Origin: Paraniabella defluvii
GTDB lineage: Bacteria > Bacteroidota > Bacteroidia > Chitinophagales > Chitinophagaceae
DNA length: 64,000 nucleotides
NCBI GenBank assembly: GCA_019316985.1
Contig: CP079215.1
Coordinates: forward strand, 1,736,001 to 1,800,000
Reading direction: 5' to 3'
The stretch's first letter is position 1. Each line of letters opens with the position of its first letter. The notes beneath the pieces were generated by a model. It worked only from the letters and a program-made list of their open reading frames with translations, was not told the origin of the DNA and made no database searches. Of this stretch, positions 40,396 to 51,048 are shown piece by piece. Both the position numbers and the translations under genes were made by a program.

Positions 40396-41036
40396 TCATT
40401 CACCACCCTCTTTAGCACCGGGCATCCTGCTTTTTAACCAGGCAATCTGCCCGCGGTGATTAGATTCGTGTTCACATACATGAAACCATTTCCAGTAGGT
40501 GTTGATCGATCTTTTTCATTTGACCACTTCTTATCTATTTCCATCAGCCATTTGTCGTCTTTGCTCTTTAACTCACGCAAGGTTTTCTCCCGTACTTCAG
40601 TTATCCGGTCGATATAATATTTCAGCTCTTGTCCTTTAATATTTTTACGACCCGCGTCGCCCAGGCTCATGGCATCATTCCATAACTTCTTTTCAGTTTC
40701 GTTAAAGTCATCCCTGCCCTCAAAGGTATTAGCCTGGTAAAATGCCTCGGTGGCGCCCAGGTGCATGATCAAAGCGCCGATGGTATTGGCTTTGGGATCG
40801 TGCAGGTAATCGAGTTGTTCAATAGTAAGCCCTTTTGTAATGCCTATAATGGTACTACGATTATAATTCAGCATAGAAACCAAAGTGCCCACCTGTGGAG
40901 AGTACCCATCTTTGGGACCTATCAGCATTAGTTCATCGGGTGGTGTAGAGAATGTATTACTGCGCGCCAGCAAGGGTAAAGCGCTGAAACTACCGGCTGC
41001 AAAAGCGGTCTTCATCAAAAAATTTCTGCGATGCAT
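40396..41036 (-). CDS. DinB superfamily protein with twin-arginine signal
   Basis: About 213 residues. MHRRNFLMKTAFAAGSFSALPLLA is a Tat-type signal (RRNFLMK). The mature part is a DinB/DUF664 four-helix bundle: LVSMLNYNRSTIIGITKGLTIEQLDYL, IGALIMHLGATEAFYQ and, after a shift near 40505, WKWFHVCEHESNHRGQIAWLKSRMPG, where the His in MHLGATE and HESNHRGQ are likely metal ligands. Export of a DinB-fold protein is noteworthy but found in several Bacteroidota. The substrate is unknown. Confidence 0.82.
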
Positions 41037-41055
41037 AAAAGGTGTTTTAGTTATA

Positions 41056-42443
41056 CTAATATAACAATATTACCCGATTAGTTTTTAACAATCCCAGCCG
41101 CCCTTTAAAAGACGGGTAAGCCATCGGCAGATCGGGCCAGGTTGCAGCCTTTAATACTGCTTTGGCATGGCTGAAAGTTTCTATTGAAAATTTGCCATGA
41201 TAACGACCTATACCGCTGCTTCCGCGGCCGCCAAAAGGCAGGTTTTTATTTAAGTAATGCATGGCTACCGCATTGATACAGGCGCCGCCGCTGGGTACTT
41301 TTTGCAGCCAGGCATCAGCTTCTTTACTATCGCCTGTAAAAACATAAAATGCCAGCGGGTTAGGATTATGATGGATCACCTCGAGCGCAAAAGCATCGTC
41401 TGTATAAGTAAGAACAGGCAGTAAAGGACCAAAAATCTCCTCCTGCATAATGGGATCATCCATTTGCGGCGAGTCGATCAATGTAGGGGCAATATACAGA
41501 ATGTCTTCGTTATGGGTACCACCTGCCAATATGGTATGATGCTGCAGGTAACCCATCAGGCGGTCAAACTGCTTCTTATTGATGATGCGCCCGTAATCGT
41601 AGCTTTCTACCGGGTGAGCGCCATAAAATTGGGTAATAGTTTGCTTTAATATGTCAACGAATTCTTCTTTAACCGATTGGTGCACTAATAGATAATCGGG
41701 TGTAATACACATCTGGCCGGCATTGGAGAACTTAGCCAGCGCAATCCGTTTAGCCGCCAGTTTGAGGTTGGCTTTTGCCGAAACAATGCAGGGACTTTTG
41801 CCCCGAGCTCCAGTGTTGCCGGCACCAGCTGTTCCGCCGCCAATTGGTAAACGGCCTTGCCCACTGCAGTACTCCTGTATAAAAAATATGATCGAAACGG
41901 AAAGATTTTATCATACCCGGTACTACGTCCGCTCCGTTGCCGGATGCGAAACTTACATATTGTGGTGCAAATGTTTCGGCCACGATCTTTTGTATAACAG
42001 CCTCTGTAGCCATTGCCACCTCGCTTGGTTTGAGCACTGCGCAGTTACCTGCGGCAAGAGCGCCGATAAGCGGGATGAGCGATAACTGAAAGGGATAATT
42101 CCATGGAGCAATGATCAATACCACGCCCAATGGCTCGTACATGATATAGCTTTTCCCCGGCAGGTTTAATAAATTAGTTCCCGTTCTTTTGGGTTCGGCA
42201 AGCTCATCAAGGTTTTTCAAAAAATAACTGATCTCTGAAAGCACCAACCCTGTTTCCGTAATCCATACTTCTTCCTTACTTTTTTTCAGGTCCTTATATA
42301 GCGCTTCATTCAACTCTTCCTCATACCTGATGATCGTGTCTTTTAACTTCTTTAGCTGCTCTTTTCTAAAATCCAGGCGCCGGGTAGCTCCGCTGTTAAA
42401 AAAAAAAAGAACGCAGGGATTCCAGATTAGGTATATAGCTCAT
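41056..42443 (-). CDS. Aldehyde dehydrogenase, class 3-like
   Basis: About 460 residues. NAD-binding and catalytic segments: LGVVLIIAPWNYPFQLSLIPLIGALAAGN, KPSEVA, RFDHIFYTG, ATLELGAKSPC and the catalytic Cys in SNAGQMCITPDYLL; LPFGGRGSSGIGRYHGKFS is the C-terminal signature. The N-terminus is read through a T/A run near 42405 as MSYIPNLESLRSF, then SGATRRLDFRKEQLKKL. Shifts near 42405 and two around 41790-41885. Class 3 enzymes oxidise medium-chain and aromatic aldehydes; the substrate here is unknown. The C-terminal tail (KTNRVILLY) lacks the clear membrane anchor of some relatives. Confidence 0.87.
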
Positions 42444-42607
42444 GGTAATGAATTAAGACGATAAAAACCACACCGAAATGGGAGCGCTTTAATCTATTTT
42501 TGTTTGAAGATAAAAAACAAGTGGTAAATGACGGATGAAACGCGGGTATTAGATTTTTACATTTAAAAATTTATTGCGCGTTCCGGCCGGCCAAATAAAT
42601 AATACAA

Positions 42608-43048
42608 ATGTACACGGACGAATACTTTATGCAACTGGCGTTGAAAGAGGCTATGCTGGCTTTTGAGGAAGACGAGATTCCTATTGGTGCGGTGGTGGTA
42701 CAAAATAATACGGTTTTGGCAAGAGGCCGTAATATGACGGAAAAGCTGACAGATACCACGGCACATGCCGAGATCATCGCTTTAACTTCTGCATTTAATA
42801 ATATCGGCGCCAAATACTTACCGGATGCTACCTTGTATGTAACAGTCGAGCCCTGCGTTATGTGCTCTGGCGCTTTATACTGGAGCAAAATAAAAAGGGT
42901 GGTATGGGGTGCACCCGATCCTAAAAACGGGTTCAGCCGTATTCAGCCGGCAGTATCACCCTTTCATCCTAAAACCGAAATCACTACAGGTATTATGGCG
43001 GATGAGTGCGCTGCTTTGATGAAGGAGTTCTTTAAGGGGAAAAGATAA
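42608..43048 (+). CDS. tadA: tRNA-specific adenosine deaminase TadA-like
   Basis: An intact 146-residue CDA-fold deaminase. Zn ligands are His53 in THAEI (Glu55 is catalytic) and Cys83/Cys86 in EPCVMCSGAL. IPIGAVVV near residue 25 and WGAPDPKNGF are typical. TadA makes inosine at A34 of tRNA-Arg. Length and the missing C-terminal insert of guanine deaminases favour TadA, but a free-base deaminase cannot be excluded. Confidence 0.85.
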   Translation: MYTDEYFMQLALKEAMLAFEEDEIPIGAVVVQNNTVLARGRNMTEKLTDTTAHAEIIALTSAFNNIGAKYLPDATLYVTVEPCVMCSGALYWSKIKRVVWGAPDPKNGFSRIQPAVSPFHPKTEITTGIMADECAALMKEFFKGKR

Positions 43049-43071
43049 AGGCAGCCACTACGACTGCCTTT
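43047..43071. terminator. Hairpin between tadA and susD
   Basis: AAAGGCAG (43047-43054) and CTGCCTTT (43064-43071) form an 8-bp stem around a 9-nt loop. It sits between converging genes and can end both transcripts. Confidence 0.6.
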
Positions 43072-43076
43072 GAGTA

Positions 43077-44547
43077 TTAGTAACGGGTTTTGCTGCTCCC
43101 CAATACCAGGATTAGCATTTATTTCTCCTATGGGTATGGGCAGTATAGCTTTTTCAAAACTCCGTTCAATTGTTTTAGGACGCGTTGGAATAGTAAGGCC
43201 CAGGATTTCATCGTTAAAGGTGATTGGCCTGTTTAAACGGATCATATCAAAGTAGCGCTGCCCTTCGGCAAACAGCTCCTTACTTTTTTTCTCATCAATA
43301 TCATATCAAGGGTAACAGTAGCTGATGTGGCGGGGATAAGTGCTGCAGCCCGGCTACGGATAGCATTTAAATAAGTAGCTGCTTTTGTTTTATCTGTCGG
43401 TAAAGCCGCTTCGGCCGCAATCAGGTACATCTCCGATAGCCTGATTACCTTAATATTTACGGCTGTTACGGTGGCCTTTCCGTCCCCTGTTAATGTAGTA
43501 CTGCCGCTATATTTGTAGCAGGAGCCCAACCTTGGGTTAGCAGCAGTAGATATTTCATCAGCCAGCATCACCCCCAGCGAACATCATTGGGATCCTGCTT
43601 CAGCCTGTTTAAAAAATAGTCGCTTGCACCAAACCAGCCCAACACATTCGAGTTGCCATGCGCGCCTTCTTAAATAAAATCCGGGCGATGCTGTACCCAG
43701 ATCTGATTCATTGGGAAATACACCCAGCTCGAAAATGGATTCTGTGCCAAATTGCGATCGCCAGGACGCCACCCAGTTGGCAGGGGTATATAACGTATAT
43801 CCTCCATTGGTAATCACATCTTCTGCAGCCTGAAGAGCGGCTGTGTAGTCGCCCATAGTCAGGTATACCCTTGCCTGTATCGATCTGTTGCCATAATAAT
43901 TGAGATAGCCATTTGATTTTGCTTTGGCCAGTAAAGGAGCCGCGTCGGTTAAGTCTTTCACGATTTGGGCATATACTTCTTCTACTGTGGCTCGTAAGGG
44001 TTGTGCAGTAGCGCTAACAGGCTCTGTAACCAGGGGCACTCCATAAGAGCTTTTATTATCGGTATACGATTTACCATAAATGCGAACCAGGTCGAAATAC
44101 ATCAATGCCCGGGCTGTTAACGCCTGCCCCAGGAAACTATCAAAATTTTCTGTGGACCCCTCCGCCTTTAGTTTCCGGATATTTACGATAAGGCTATTAG
44201 CCTGTAGAATATTGTTGTAGAGAACAGACCAGAAACCGCTAAAGCTGTTAGAATTGGCGGTATGGTTAAAGGTGTACAATGCATCTGATCCCCTGCCCTG
44301 GGAATATAGAATAAGATCTCCTCCCTTGGCATCGCCATACATCAAAAAAATTTCTTCCGTAGTAATTGGCGTCGGTCATATTACGCATAATGCCATTGAC
44401 AATGATTCTGGCATCCGCTGCTGTTTTTATTGCGTCCGGGGCATTGATGGAATTGGTAGGTGGTACATCCAGGAAGCCCTTACCGCAGGATGATATAACC
44501 GTGATACCACCCACCAGCACTAATAAATATATAATAGAATATTTCAT
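43077..44547 (-). CDS. SusD/RagB family nutrient-binding outer-membrane lipoprotein
   Basis: About 490 residues. Lipoprotein signal with VISSCGKGFLDVPPTN. SusD helical TPR-like core: YNNILQANSLIVNIRKLKAEGS, FLGQALTARALMYFDLVRIYGKSYTDN, YGVPLVTEP, EVYAQIVKDLTDAAPLLAKAKSNGYLN and, late, VIRLSEMYLIAAEA and ELFAEGQRYFDMIRL. The end reads IPIGEINANPGIGEQQNP; adding back two G near 43085 gives the usual NPGY and stop at 43077. Shifts near 44330, 43665, 43605 and 43300. It starts 3 bp after the stop of susC. It should deliver a glycan or peptide to the SusC pore; no hydrolase is nearby. Confidence 0.88.
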
Positions 44548-44549
44548 TG

Positions 44550-47500
44550 TTAACCTGTTTTAAAATTAGAAACTAACTTCAATTCAAATGTGTATGTTTT
44601 GGCAAATGGGGTTTCCCAGCCTCTTGTGGCATACTGGTTCACCTCCGGGTCTGCAATTTTATACTTTGCAGCGGTTAAAAGATTAGTACCATTAAAAATA
44701 CCCTTGCATTGCTTACTCCAATTCCATCTAAAAGCGTGCGGGAAGCCGGTAAGCCAGTGTTGCGTTCTTAAGCCTCAGGAAAGAGGCATTATGTAGCTGG
44801 CGGGTGCTGTACTGCATCGGATCGGTGAGGTCGTTACCGCTAAGCTGGGGTTGTGTTCCGTTCTTATTATTGTCAGTCCACATATTCCCGTAATAAATTT
44901 CAGATCGTATCCGTTCCCAGTAATAGCCATCATCCGCCACATCTTTGTATGCCCCATCATAGAGTTGCCCTCCTATTTTATAAATAAAATTCAGGTTTAA
45001 TGAAATCCCATTCCATTCCAGGTCTGTATTAACGCCACCATATAATTTAGGAATGCCGTTACCGATTATGATCCTATTGGCTTTGCTGTACGAATAAGTA
45101 GCTCCCCGCCCGTTAAAGTTAAAGTCTCCTGCATTGGGATCGTTAGCATCATTTACATACCATACGTTTTTTCCATTTTCAGGATTTACCCCGGCCCATT
45201 CATATCCATAAAAAGCCAAGGTAGATTCGCCCTCACGGTAAATAAACTGGGCCCTTGCGTCTCCGCCGGTAGGGTCATTCCAGATGATATCCTGTCCTGC
45301 AGCAGCGCCAGCTTGTTTATACAATTTAGTAACCACCGATTTTAAAATGGTCCCGTTTAAACTAAGGTTCCAGCGCCAATCTTTTGTTCGCACAATGTCG
45401 GCGCCAATATTCATCTCCAGTCCCCGGTTATTGATCTCGCCCACATTTCGTAAAGTATTCAGAAAGCCGGTAACCATTGAAACAGGCACATTTTGCAGGA
45501 GACTCCTGGAGTTCCGGTTAAAAAATTCTGCAGAACCTGTTACCCGCTGTTGCAACAATCCAAACTCTAAGGCAATATTGGTATTATAATTACTCTCCCA
45601 CTGTAAATTGGGATCTGCAATGGTAATGATACTACCGCCAGGCTGCTCCATATACTTGTTGGTAAAACCGGTCAGGGTTCTCCACCCGAAATTGTCGGTG
45701 GGAAGTGTGCCATTGGTGCCATAAGAACCCCTCAATCTTAATTCGCTCAGCACCTCATTGTTTTCCAGGAACGTTTCTTTATGGATACTCCAGGCGCCCC
45801 AAGCGACCAAAAATTCGCCCACCTTTCCCCGGGCCCGATACGCGAGCTCCCATCACGACGAAATGATGCGGATAGAAAATATTTCTCTTCAAAATTGTAT
45901 TCTGCTTTTGATAATACCGACTGCATATTATTACCCCAACTAAAGGCGTTTGCATTGGTTTGCCCGGCAGTATTAACCGTAGGTAAAGAGCTGGAGGAAG
46001 ATTGGTTCCCGATGAACGCATAAAATCTGTAACATTCTTTTCTGCCTCATAACCGGCAAGCACACCAATATTGTGCATACCGAAGCTTTTATTATAGTTC
46101 AGGGTAGTGGATGAAACCATTTTATTATAGTTGGTGGTAATTTCATGCACTGCGCCATTGGTGTTTTGCCCGTTAAAATGAAGCGCGCTGAAATAAAGGT
46201 GTTCTTTTACCTGTGAGTTATTATAAGAAAAAATGGTTTTAGCAGTAAGACCCCGGGCCAGGTTAAGTGTTAGCGCTTCTACAGCAGATACATTCAGCGT
46301 TCCGGCCGTATTATCCCATTCGTTATCGTAAAATTGGTTATTGTAGGCCAGGCTTCCAAACCTGGTGGTAAACGGCAAACCGGTTTTGTAATCGGTGGGC
46401 CAATATAGAGGCCAGAGCAGGTTTCTCGACTGATATAAATAGTTGGTACCGGTATTACGGGTATCGTTAAAGCCAGACTTGTCATCTTTAGCTATACCTA
46501 TATTGCTGGAAAACTCCAACAGCTTTCCTATTTTCTGGCTGAAGTTCAGGCGGCCGGCAATGCGCTGAAATTCATTTACCGCAATACGGCTTTTATCTTT
46601 TGTATAAGAGAGAGAAGAGTAATACCTGGTTTTATCCGTTCCACCGCTTACCGACAGATCATTGGTGTTAAAGAAGCCTGTTCTGAATAATACATCATTC
46701 CAGTCGAAATATTGTCCCTCGCGGTTTACTATTCCGTCGGTCATTCCTTTAATGGCTACATTCTGATATCGGTCGGTGCCGCTGGTTTCAAATTTATAGC
46801 CATGCCTGTTAAAACGGGTATTCAACCGGGCCAGTGCATCAGTATTAGCGGCCTCTGGTGTTTTCCCTCCGGTAATATTCAGATCGTAAAAAACCTGGTA
46901 TAACATATTCACCTGTTCCTGGATCCCCGCCGCCTCGTAGTTATCGGTAGCCCAAGTGGGTGTTACGCCCAACGAACTTTTAAAGCTGATAACCGGCGCA
47001 CCAATTTTACCTCTTTTGGTAGTAATAATCACTACTCCGTTGGCAGCCCTCGAACCGTATAAGGATGCGGCGGCCGCATCTTTCAGCACTGTTATCGACT
47101 CTATATCATCAGGGTTGATGTTGGCCATTATATTATTACTGGTAAGCAGGTAATCGCCCATTTGCCCGCCCGAGCCTGAAGTTACCGGTACGCCATCAAC
47201 AACGTATAATGGATCGTTCGACGCATTCATAGAACCAATGCCGCGAATACGAAGCGAAGGTGTAGAGCCGGTCTGGCCGGAAGACTGGGTAACCTGCAAC
47301 CCGGCTACCCTTCCGTTAAGCGCTGCCTCAAAAGATATATTGGGTGGATCTTTTATCTGATTAGCATTCACCACAGTGGCGGCTCCTGTGTACGTACTCT
47401 TTTTGGCTACACCGTAGGCCACCACAAAAACCTCGTCCATTTTAGTACTGCCGCCCTCCGGCAGTATGATATCAACAACCGTTTGAGCGCCTGCGTTCAC

Positions 47501-47746
47501 TTCAACATCCTGGTAGTTAACCGCCGATACAGAAAGAACAATATTGGCGCCGGCAGCTGTAAGCGAGAAGCGGCCGTCTTCCCCTGCAACTGTGGCATTC
47601 GTGGTTCCTTTTTGACTTACCGTTGCATTGGGAACCGGCTCTCCCCTGGTATTTTTACAGTACCCGTTACCTGGCGTGTTTGTGCCAACAAAACAAGGGG
47701 GTAATAAAAAGTAATGCGAAAAAAATGGTCAGGATTTTTCCTTCAT
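44550..47746 (-). CDS. SusC/RagA family TonB-linked outer-membrane transporter
   Basis: About 1,065 residues. The N-terminus, rebuilt past shifts near 47720 and 47650, has a signal peptide (ILTIFFALLFITPL), a carboxypeptidase-like domain (NATVAGEDGRFSLTAAGANIVLSVSAVNYQDVEV) and the plug with MDEVFVVAYGVAKKSTYTGAATVV, GRVAGLQVTQSSGQTGSTPSLRIRG, NDPLYVVDGVP and DDIESITVLKDAAAASLYGSRAANGVVIITTKRGK. The barrel follows; the last strand ends near PFAKTYTFELKLVSNF. More shifts near 46000, 45830 and 44740. With susD it forms a nutrient uptake pair. It is smallish for a SusC and lacks an N-terminal TonB-box extension beyond the usual. Confidence 0.9.
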
Positions 47747-47869
47747 AGACGCAGATTTTTTAGGTTTAAGGATATGTTAAATATAACTTATTAAAATGAT
47801 AAAACCTGTTGCCCCGTTTTGGAATAGTATTTGCGCCTTTTTCACGCAATAAATTCAACTATCTCGTTT

Positions 47870-47877
47870 TAAATTTG
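47870..47877 (+). promoter_or_regulatory. TAnnTTTG-type -7 element before superoxide dismutase
   Basis: TAAATTTG matches the -7 consensus exactly. It lies 55 nt before the ATG at 47933. No clear -33 element is seen. Confidence 0.35.
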
Positions 47878-47932
47878 TTATATTGCCAGGCAAACCATTA
47901 TTTTTTTAATCATAATATAAAACTGTACAATC

Positions 47933-48536
47933 ATGGCTTTTACCTTACCAGCCCTTCCTTATGCTAAAGAAGCATTGGAACCTTATATCGACGCACAAAC
48001 AATGGAAATACATCACGATAAGCACCACCAGGCTTATGTAGATAATTTAAATAAGGCAATTGACGGAACAGAGCATGCAGAGAAGTCTTTAGAAGATCTT
48101 GTAAAAAGCGCAGGCAGCATTTCGCCAGCTGTAAGAAATAACGGCGGCGGGCATTGGAACCATACTTTTTCTGGGAAATATTAACGCCGGGCGGCGCTAC
48201 TGAACCAACCGGTGCGTTGGCAGATGCTATCAGTGAAGCCTTTGGCTCTTTAGACGCTTTAAAAGAAAAAGTAAGCACTGCGGGTGCCACACGTTTCGGT
48301 AGCGGCTGGGCATGGGTGATTGTAAAGACGGAAAACTGGAGGTGACTTCTACACCCAACCAGGATAACCCATTGATGGACGTTGCCGAAGTAAAAGGAAC
48401 GCCTATTCTGGGTATTGACGTATGGGAACATGCCTATTACCTGAAATATCAAAACAAAAGACCTGATTACCTGAAAGCTATCTGGAGCGTGATCAACTGG
48501 GATAAGGTAGCCGAAAAATTTGAAGCGGCTAAATAA
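47933..48536 (+). CDS. Fe/Mn superoxide dismutase
   Basis: About 201 residues. Metal ligands of the family are in [16 protein letters not shown] (His27), [10 protein letters not shown] (the second His) and [16 protein letters not shown] (Asp and His). FWEILTPGG and GSGWAWVIV are diagnostic; the [11 protein letters not shown] and GSGWAWL-like forms do not settle iron versus manganese. Frames shift near 48165 and 48325. Cytoplasmic, no signal peptide. It is a monocistronic gene with its own -7 element and terminator. Confidence 0.92.
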
Positions 48537-48613
48537 GGAACGTCTGCACTGAATAGCAGAAACATACCTTTCGGGAACTATGCAAAATAAATATGTCCCA
48601 AATAAATACCTAT

Positions 48614-48650
48614 AAAAGAGGCTGTTGCAATTAATCAACAGCCTCTTTTT
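48614..48650 (+). terminator. Intrinsic terminator after superoxide dismutase
   Basis: AAAAGAGGCTGTTG (48614-48627) pairs with CAACAGCCTCTTTT (48636-48649), followed by T; a 14-bp stem with an 8-nt loop. It also faces the end of the converging lipoprotein gene. Confidence 0.88.
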
Positions 48651-48679
48651 ATGCTAACACTCCACGGCATCCTGTAAAG

Positions 48680-49740
48680 CTAATAACAGCTAAATACACC
48701 CGCATGCGCAATAATCCAGATACCATCCAAATTGGTATCAGTTACCATATAGGTTCCGGAATATGAAGTAGCTGGTGGATCAAATGACATAGTATTACCA
48801 TATTGCCCCGGCGCAATAGTGGTAGGTTTATTGTCTCCCGCAAAAACATGGGTTTCTACCAGGCTAAAACCACTGGCCAGTTGGTAAGTTATGATAGCAG
48901 TAGCGCCATCCCAATTCACTGTAAGCTGCCCTGCCAGCCTGCCTTTCGAAGTATTATTTAAACCGGCCCCTGCCCAGATATTATAAACCGTTGTTCCAGG
49001 CATTTTTATATTGATAGCCCATCCCCAACGATTTTTTGTTAAACCCAGGCTGGGGAGATTTTCAGGATTTGACTTTTTATCAGTCGTAAATACCCATCCC
49101 CTTTAGCAAAAGCAGTTTGAGAATAGCAATCAACCGGTGGCGGCGTAGTGCAACATGCGGTACTGTAACTGGCATAAAAATACCACCGGTTGGTATTAGT
49201 GCCCGGTATACAGCCGCCCCAGGCAGTTTCTGCACCGCCGGCAGCAATAGCATCAACATGTACAAACACATACAGCATCGCTTTGTCGCAGGTAATGGGC
49301 GCCCCGTCTACGGTTATCTGGTTAAAAGGAATAGTAACGGTGAAACTGGTTCCATTGGCTGTGTACTTGTACGGAAATTGTCCCGGGATGGGTACGTTTT
49401 GCGTGTTGGCAGGCAAATTGGCAAGGTCGTTTCCCACCCAAATCTTAATATTGTCATTAACTGCCTGGAAACCCTCCTTCGAGTTAACAGTTATATAAAG
49501 ATTGGAGGCATCATTTGAAATCACTACTGAGCCTGCATTAATATTCTGGCCGGCCCATAAACAGGTAGTGTCTGATTTGCAATAATTTTGCAGTATGCTG
49601 GTAATTAGAGGGGTGTTGGTTGTTTCTTCTGATAATGCCTGAAGTTCGGGCGAATCAGTATTCGATTTACTACAGGAAATAAAGAAAAGGAGAATAAGTA
49701 GTAGATCTGCGAGGCCTTTGTTTATAAAATGTGTTTTCAT
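48680..49740 (-). CDS. Cellular-surface lipoprotein, carbohydrate-esterase/dockerin-neighbour type unknown
   Basis: About 353 residues rebuilt across a frameshift near 49075. A lipobox (LLLILLFFISCSKSN) anchors it. The N-terminal ~200 residues are beta-rich (GSVVISNDASNLYITVNSKEGFQAVNDNIKIWVGNDLANLP, FTVTIPFNQI) and carry CTTPPP after a double Cys. The C-terminal ~110 residues are a second beta domain (LAGQLTVNWDGATAIITYQLASGFSLVETHVFAGDN). Each half ends in similar short motifs, NIW-type (TVYNIWAGAG) and VTDTNLDGIWIIAHAGVFSCY. I do not recognise a named family. It converges on the dismutase gene. It may be read as two proteins if the frameshift is real. Confidence 0.55.
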
Positions 49741-50123
49741 TTTACTTTTTTAGATGAATAATTTTGGTTTGCTCTGTGTAGATGCCTTCTGCAGTGTTTT
49801 AAGCACCTAAAAGGTAGCACAATTTTTAATATATAATAAAAATATATTTATAATATCCTGATTATTTTATGCAAAATGAGTTGAAACGCTTGTACCTACT
49901 CATTTTCTACTATTTTTTGAGAAAAAACATCAGTAATTGAATATTAGGGCCGAAAAAAATTAGAATCTGTGTAATTTCCAGATTTAAAATTGCAGATATA
50001 TGCGCTGCCGGATGATTTGCGGAGACTTATACCCCTAATCGACCAGCCGTTTTTAGAAAATCTTTAAAAAAACAAAAACCCGCCCTCAAACGAGAGGCGG
50101 GCTCTTTATGTAAAACAACGGAT
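49741..50123. other. AT-rich intergenic region
   Basis: I see no gene here. It holds the upstream region of the lipoprotein gene, including a long AT-rich stretch near 49830-49860, and the terminator at 50079-50103 that ends the SIMPL gene. Confidence 0.6.
50073..50103 (-). terminator. Terminator of the SIMPL gene
   Basis: CCCGCC (50079-50084) pairs with GGCGGG (50096-50101). On the minus strand the stem is followed by a T-rich tail, the right orientation for the SIMPL gene ending at 50124. Confidence 0.78.
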
Positions 50124-50805
50124 TTACAAAATTTCAAAGCGGCACATTACGGTGGCTTCTACTTTCAGGTTTTCGAAATTCAGATCAGCTGCACCACCTG
50201 CTGCATCTGCCTGCTTCATCATAACGTTTGCCATAGCATAAGGGCGTTCGAAAATCTGCTGCTCCTGAATATATAAGGCTTTGCCCGCTTTCTGGCCAAT
50301 GCTTTCGCAAAGCAGGGCCGCCTTGTCTTTCGCTGCCTTAATAGCCTTTATTTTTACCTGCTGGCGGTACTCTTCTATCTTGCTGCTTTCCAGCTTTTCA
50401 ATACTGGCATTAGAAATGCCTATTTCTTCCAGCGCCAGGAATACCAGGCCGGCGGTTTTGCCATCATGTACAATAACCTGGTATTGCTTACTTAATAATA
50501 CGTCTTTCGACAGGAAACCGGTTTTCAAATTGCTGGTCAAATCCTTAATCATCACGTCTTTTTTGTATCTATACCTAATGATTGCAGTTTTTGCAGCATC
50601 TGCCTTTCCTGTTCCGGAATCGCGTTCTTGTTTTTACTATCCTTCTCTGTAAGCAATACCTGAATGAATATTTTATCAGGCGTAAATTCCATTTCAGCCT
50701 TCCCGGTTACTTCAATATAATTTTTGTCGATAAAATTTTTTTCACCCATTTGTGCAAAGGCAGTTATTGATAAAAAAATGCGACTGCCGTTAAAATTTGT
50801 TTCAT
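50124..50805 (-). CDS. SIMPL (DUF541) domain periplasmic protein
   Basis: About 226 residues. The start codon at 50803-50805 plus one T restored near 50775 gives a signal peptide (KQILTAVAFFLSITAFAQ); this extends past the ATG of the visible 50749 frame. SIMPL features: YIEVTGKAEMEFTPDKIFIQVLLTEKD, TSNLKTGF, FLALEEIGISNASIEKLESSK, YRQQVKIKAIKAAKDKAALLCESIGQKAG and ERPYAMANVMMK near the end. The second shift is near 50555. SIMPL proteins are periplasmic or surface, function unclear, some linked to oxidative stress protection. Confidence 0.82.
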
Positions 50806-51035
50806 GTGATAAGTTTTAAAATGATCAATAATTTGGTAATAAGATGAGAAAGAAGCTGCTGTTACATAGCCCTTTGCAAAACTTTAGGTTTTAAGGCCTT
50901 AATTCATAATTATTTATAAAATCAAAAATGGCATGCAACCTTTTTAGGCGGGGTGCACAGGCCGGTTGTAGCGCATATTCAGCTTCCTGCATCTACTTCT
51001 TATAATCCCTACATCGGAAATCGTACATCATACAT

Positions 51036-51043
51036 TACTTTTG
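51036..51043 (+). promoter_or_regulatory. TAnnTTTG-type -7 element before the ketosynthase
   Basis: TACTTTTG matches the -7 consensus and ends only 5 nt before the ATG at 51049, which would give a leaderless transcript. The same octamer precedes gldH. Confidence 0.4.
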
Positions 51044-51048
51044 TATTT

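Noticed and set aside
50953..51048. Longer N-terminus for the ketosynthase
   Set aside because: The extra 32 residues have no family support, and conserved MNRVVITGMG follows a -7 box; the shorter start was chosen.
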